Below the pieces are notes generated by a model, which worked only from the letters and a program-made list of their open reading frames with translations, was not told the origin of the DNA and ran no database searches. This document shows positions 41,893 to 41,966 of a stretch of DNA of 41,966 bases, piece after piece. The stretch's first letter is position 1, and every line of letters starts with the position of its first letter. Both the position numbers and the translations under genes were made by a program. The DNA lies in contig CAIRCN010000026.1 of the NCBI GenBank assembly GCA_903877135.1, positions 1-41,966 on the forward strand, written 5' to 3'. Origin of the DNA: an uncultured Opitutia bacterium. Lineage in GTDB: Bacteria > Verrucomicrobiota > Verrucomicrobiia > Opitutales > Opitutaceae.

Positions 41893-41966
41893 GCGGGTGT
41901 AGTTTAGTGGTAAAACTCCGCTCTTCCAAAGCGGTATCGTCGGTTCGATTCCGTCCACCCGCTCCA
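41893..41966 (+). tRNA. tRNA-Gly (TCC)
   Basis: The 74-base gene has a seven-pair acceptor stem (GCGGGTG with CACCCGC), a D arm (AGTGGTAA loop), an anticodon arm with stem CCGCT/AGCGG and loop CTTCCAA giving anticodon TCC, a T loop TTCGATT, discriminator T and an encoded CCA. The T stem GTCGG/CCGTC has one T-T mismatch. The gene ends exactly on the last base of the window. Its final 28 bases occur again, inverted, at 29124-29151. Confidence 0.95.

Overview
The window is about 42 kb of GC-rich bacterial DNA. Several traits together suggest a Verrucomicrobiota bacterium, most likely near Opitutaceae: a PEP-CTERM-anchored protein, a very large secreted Ig/delta-60 repeat protein, a GH29 fucosidase with a carbohydrate-binding tail, and many genes without a clear Shine-Dalgarno sequence. 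This placement is inference from gene content; no rRNA or marker phylogeny was available.

Layout: (1) 1-13556, minus: one uninterrupted reading frame of at least 4518 codons that runs off the left edge. It encodes a secreted modular protein: signal peptide, Ig-like domain, carboxypeptidase-regulatory-like domains, two Ig domains, a 13-motif delta-60 block, four Ig domains, a second 13-motif delta-60 block, six Ig domains, then at least 12 tandem He_PIG-type domains. (2) 13970-19508: a Gfo/Idh/MocA oxidoreductase, a PEP-CTERM metalloprotease-like protein, and a membrane receptor with six PAS domains. The receptor is broken by one extra A in an A8 run, and no output domain follows. (3) 19749-23161: CPT-like phosphotransferase and uvrC (ATGA overlap) divergent from cinA. 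(4) 23370-28869: secreted alpha-L-fucosidase; an ECF sigma factor followed by an exported WXXGXW protein, an exported two-domain VOC protein and a small lipoprotein; a low-affinity iron permease-like protein; a three-BON-domain exported protein. (5) 29124-35489: accessory region with a copy of a tRNA-Gly 3' end, a divergent pair of polyphosphate kinases (PPK2 class I and the tandem-domain class), a CsbD-like stress protein, and mobile debris: an orphan N-truncated minus-strand fragment, a RepB partition-protein fragment, a DUF262 fragment, a truncated serine recombinase with a zinc-ribbon partner, and an XRE regulator. (6) 35909-41966: housekeeping carB, a degenerate NtrC-like response regulator, a PilC/GspF inner-membrane protein, and tRNA-Gly(TCC) ending on the last base.

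The genes most likely to work together are the sigma-factor cluster (an envelope module), the PPK2 pair (polyphosphate-driven AMP to ADP to ATP regeneration), and pilC with its adjacent regulator (pilus or type II secretion). The most notable points are the giant duplicated repeat protein, the A8 frameshift in the PAS receptor with a terminator-like hairpin in its leader, the regulator that lacks GAFTGA, and the mosaic of truncated genes at 32.4-34.6 kb.
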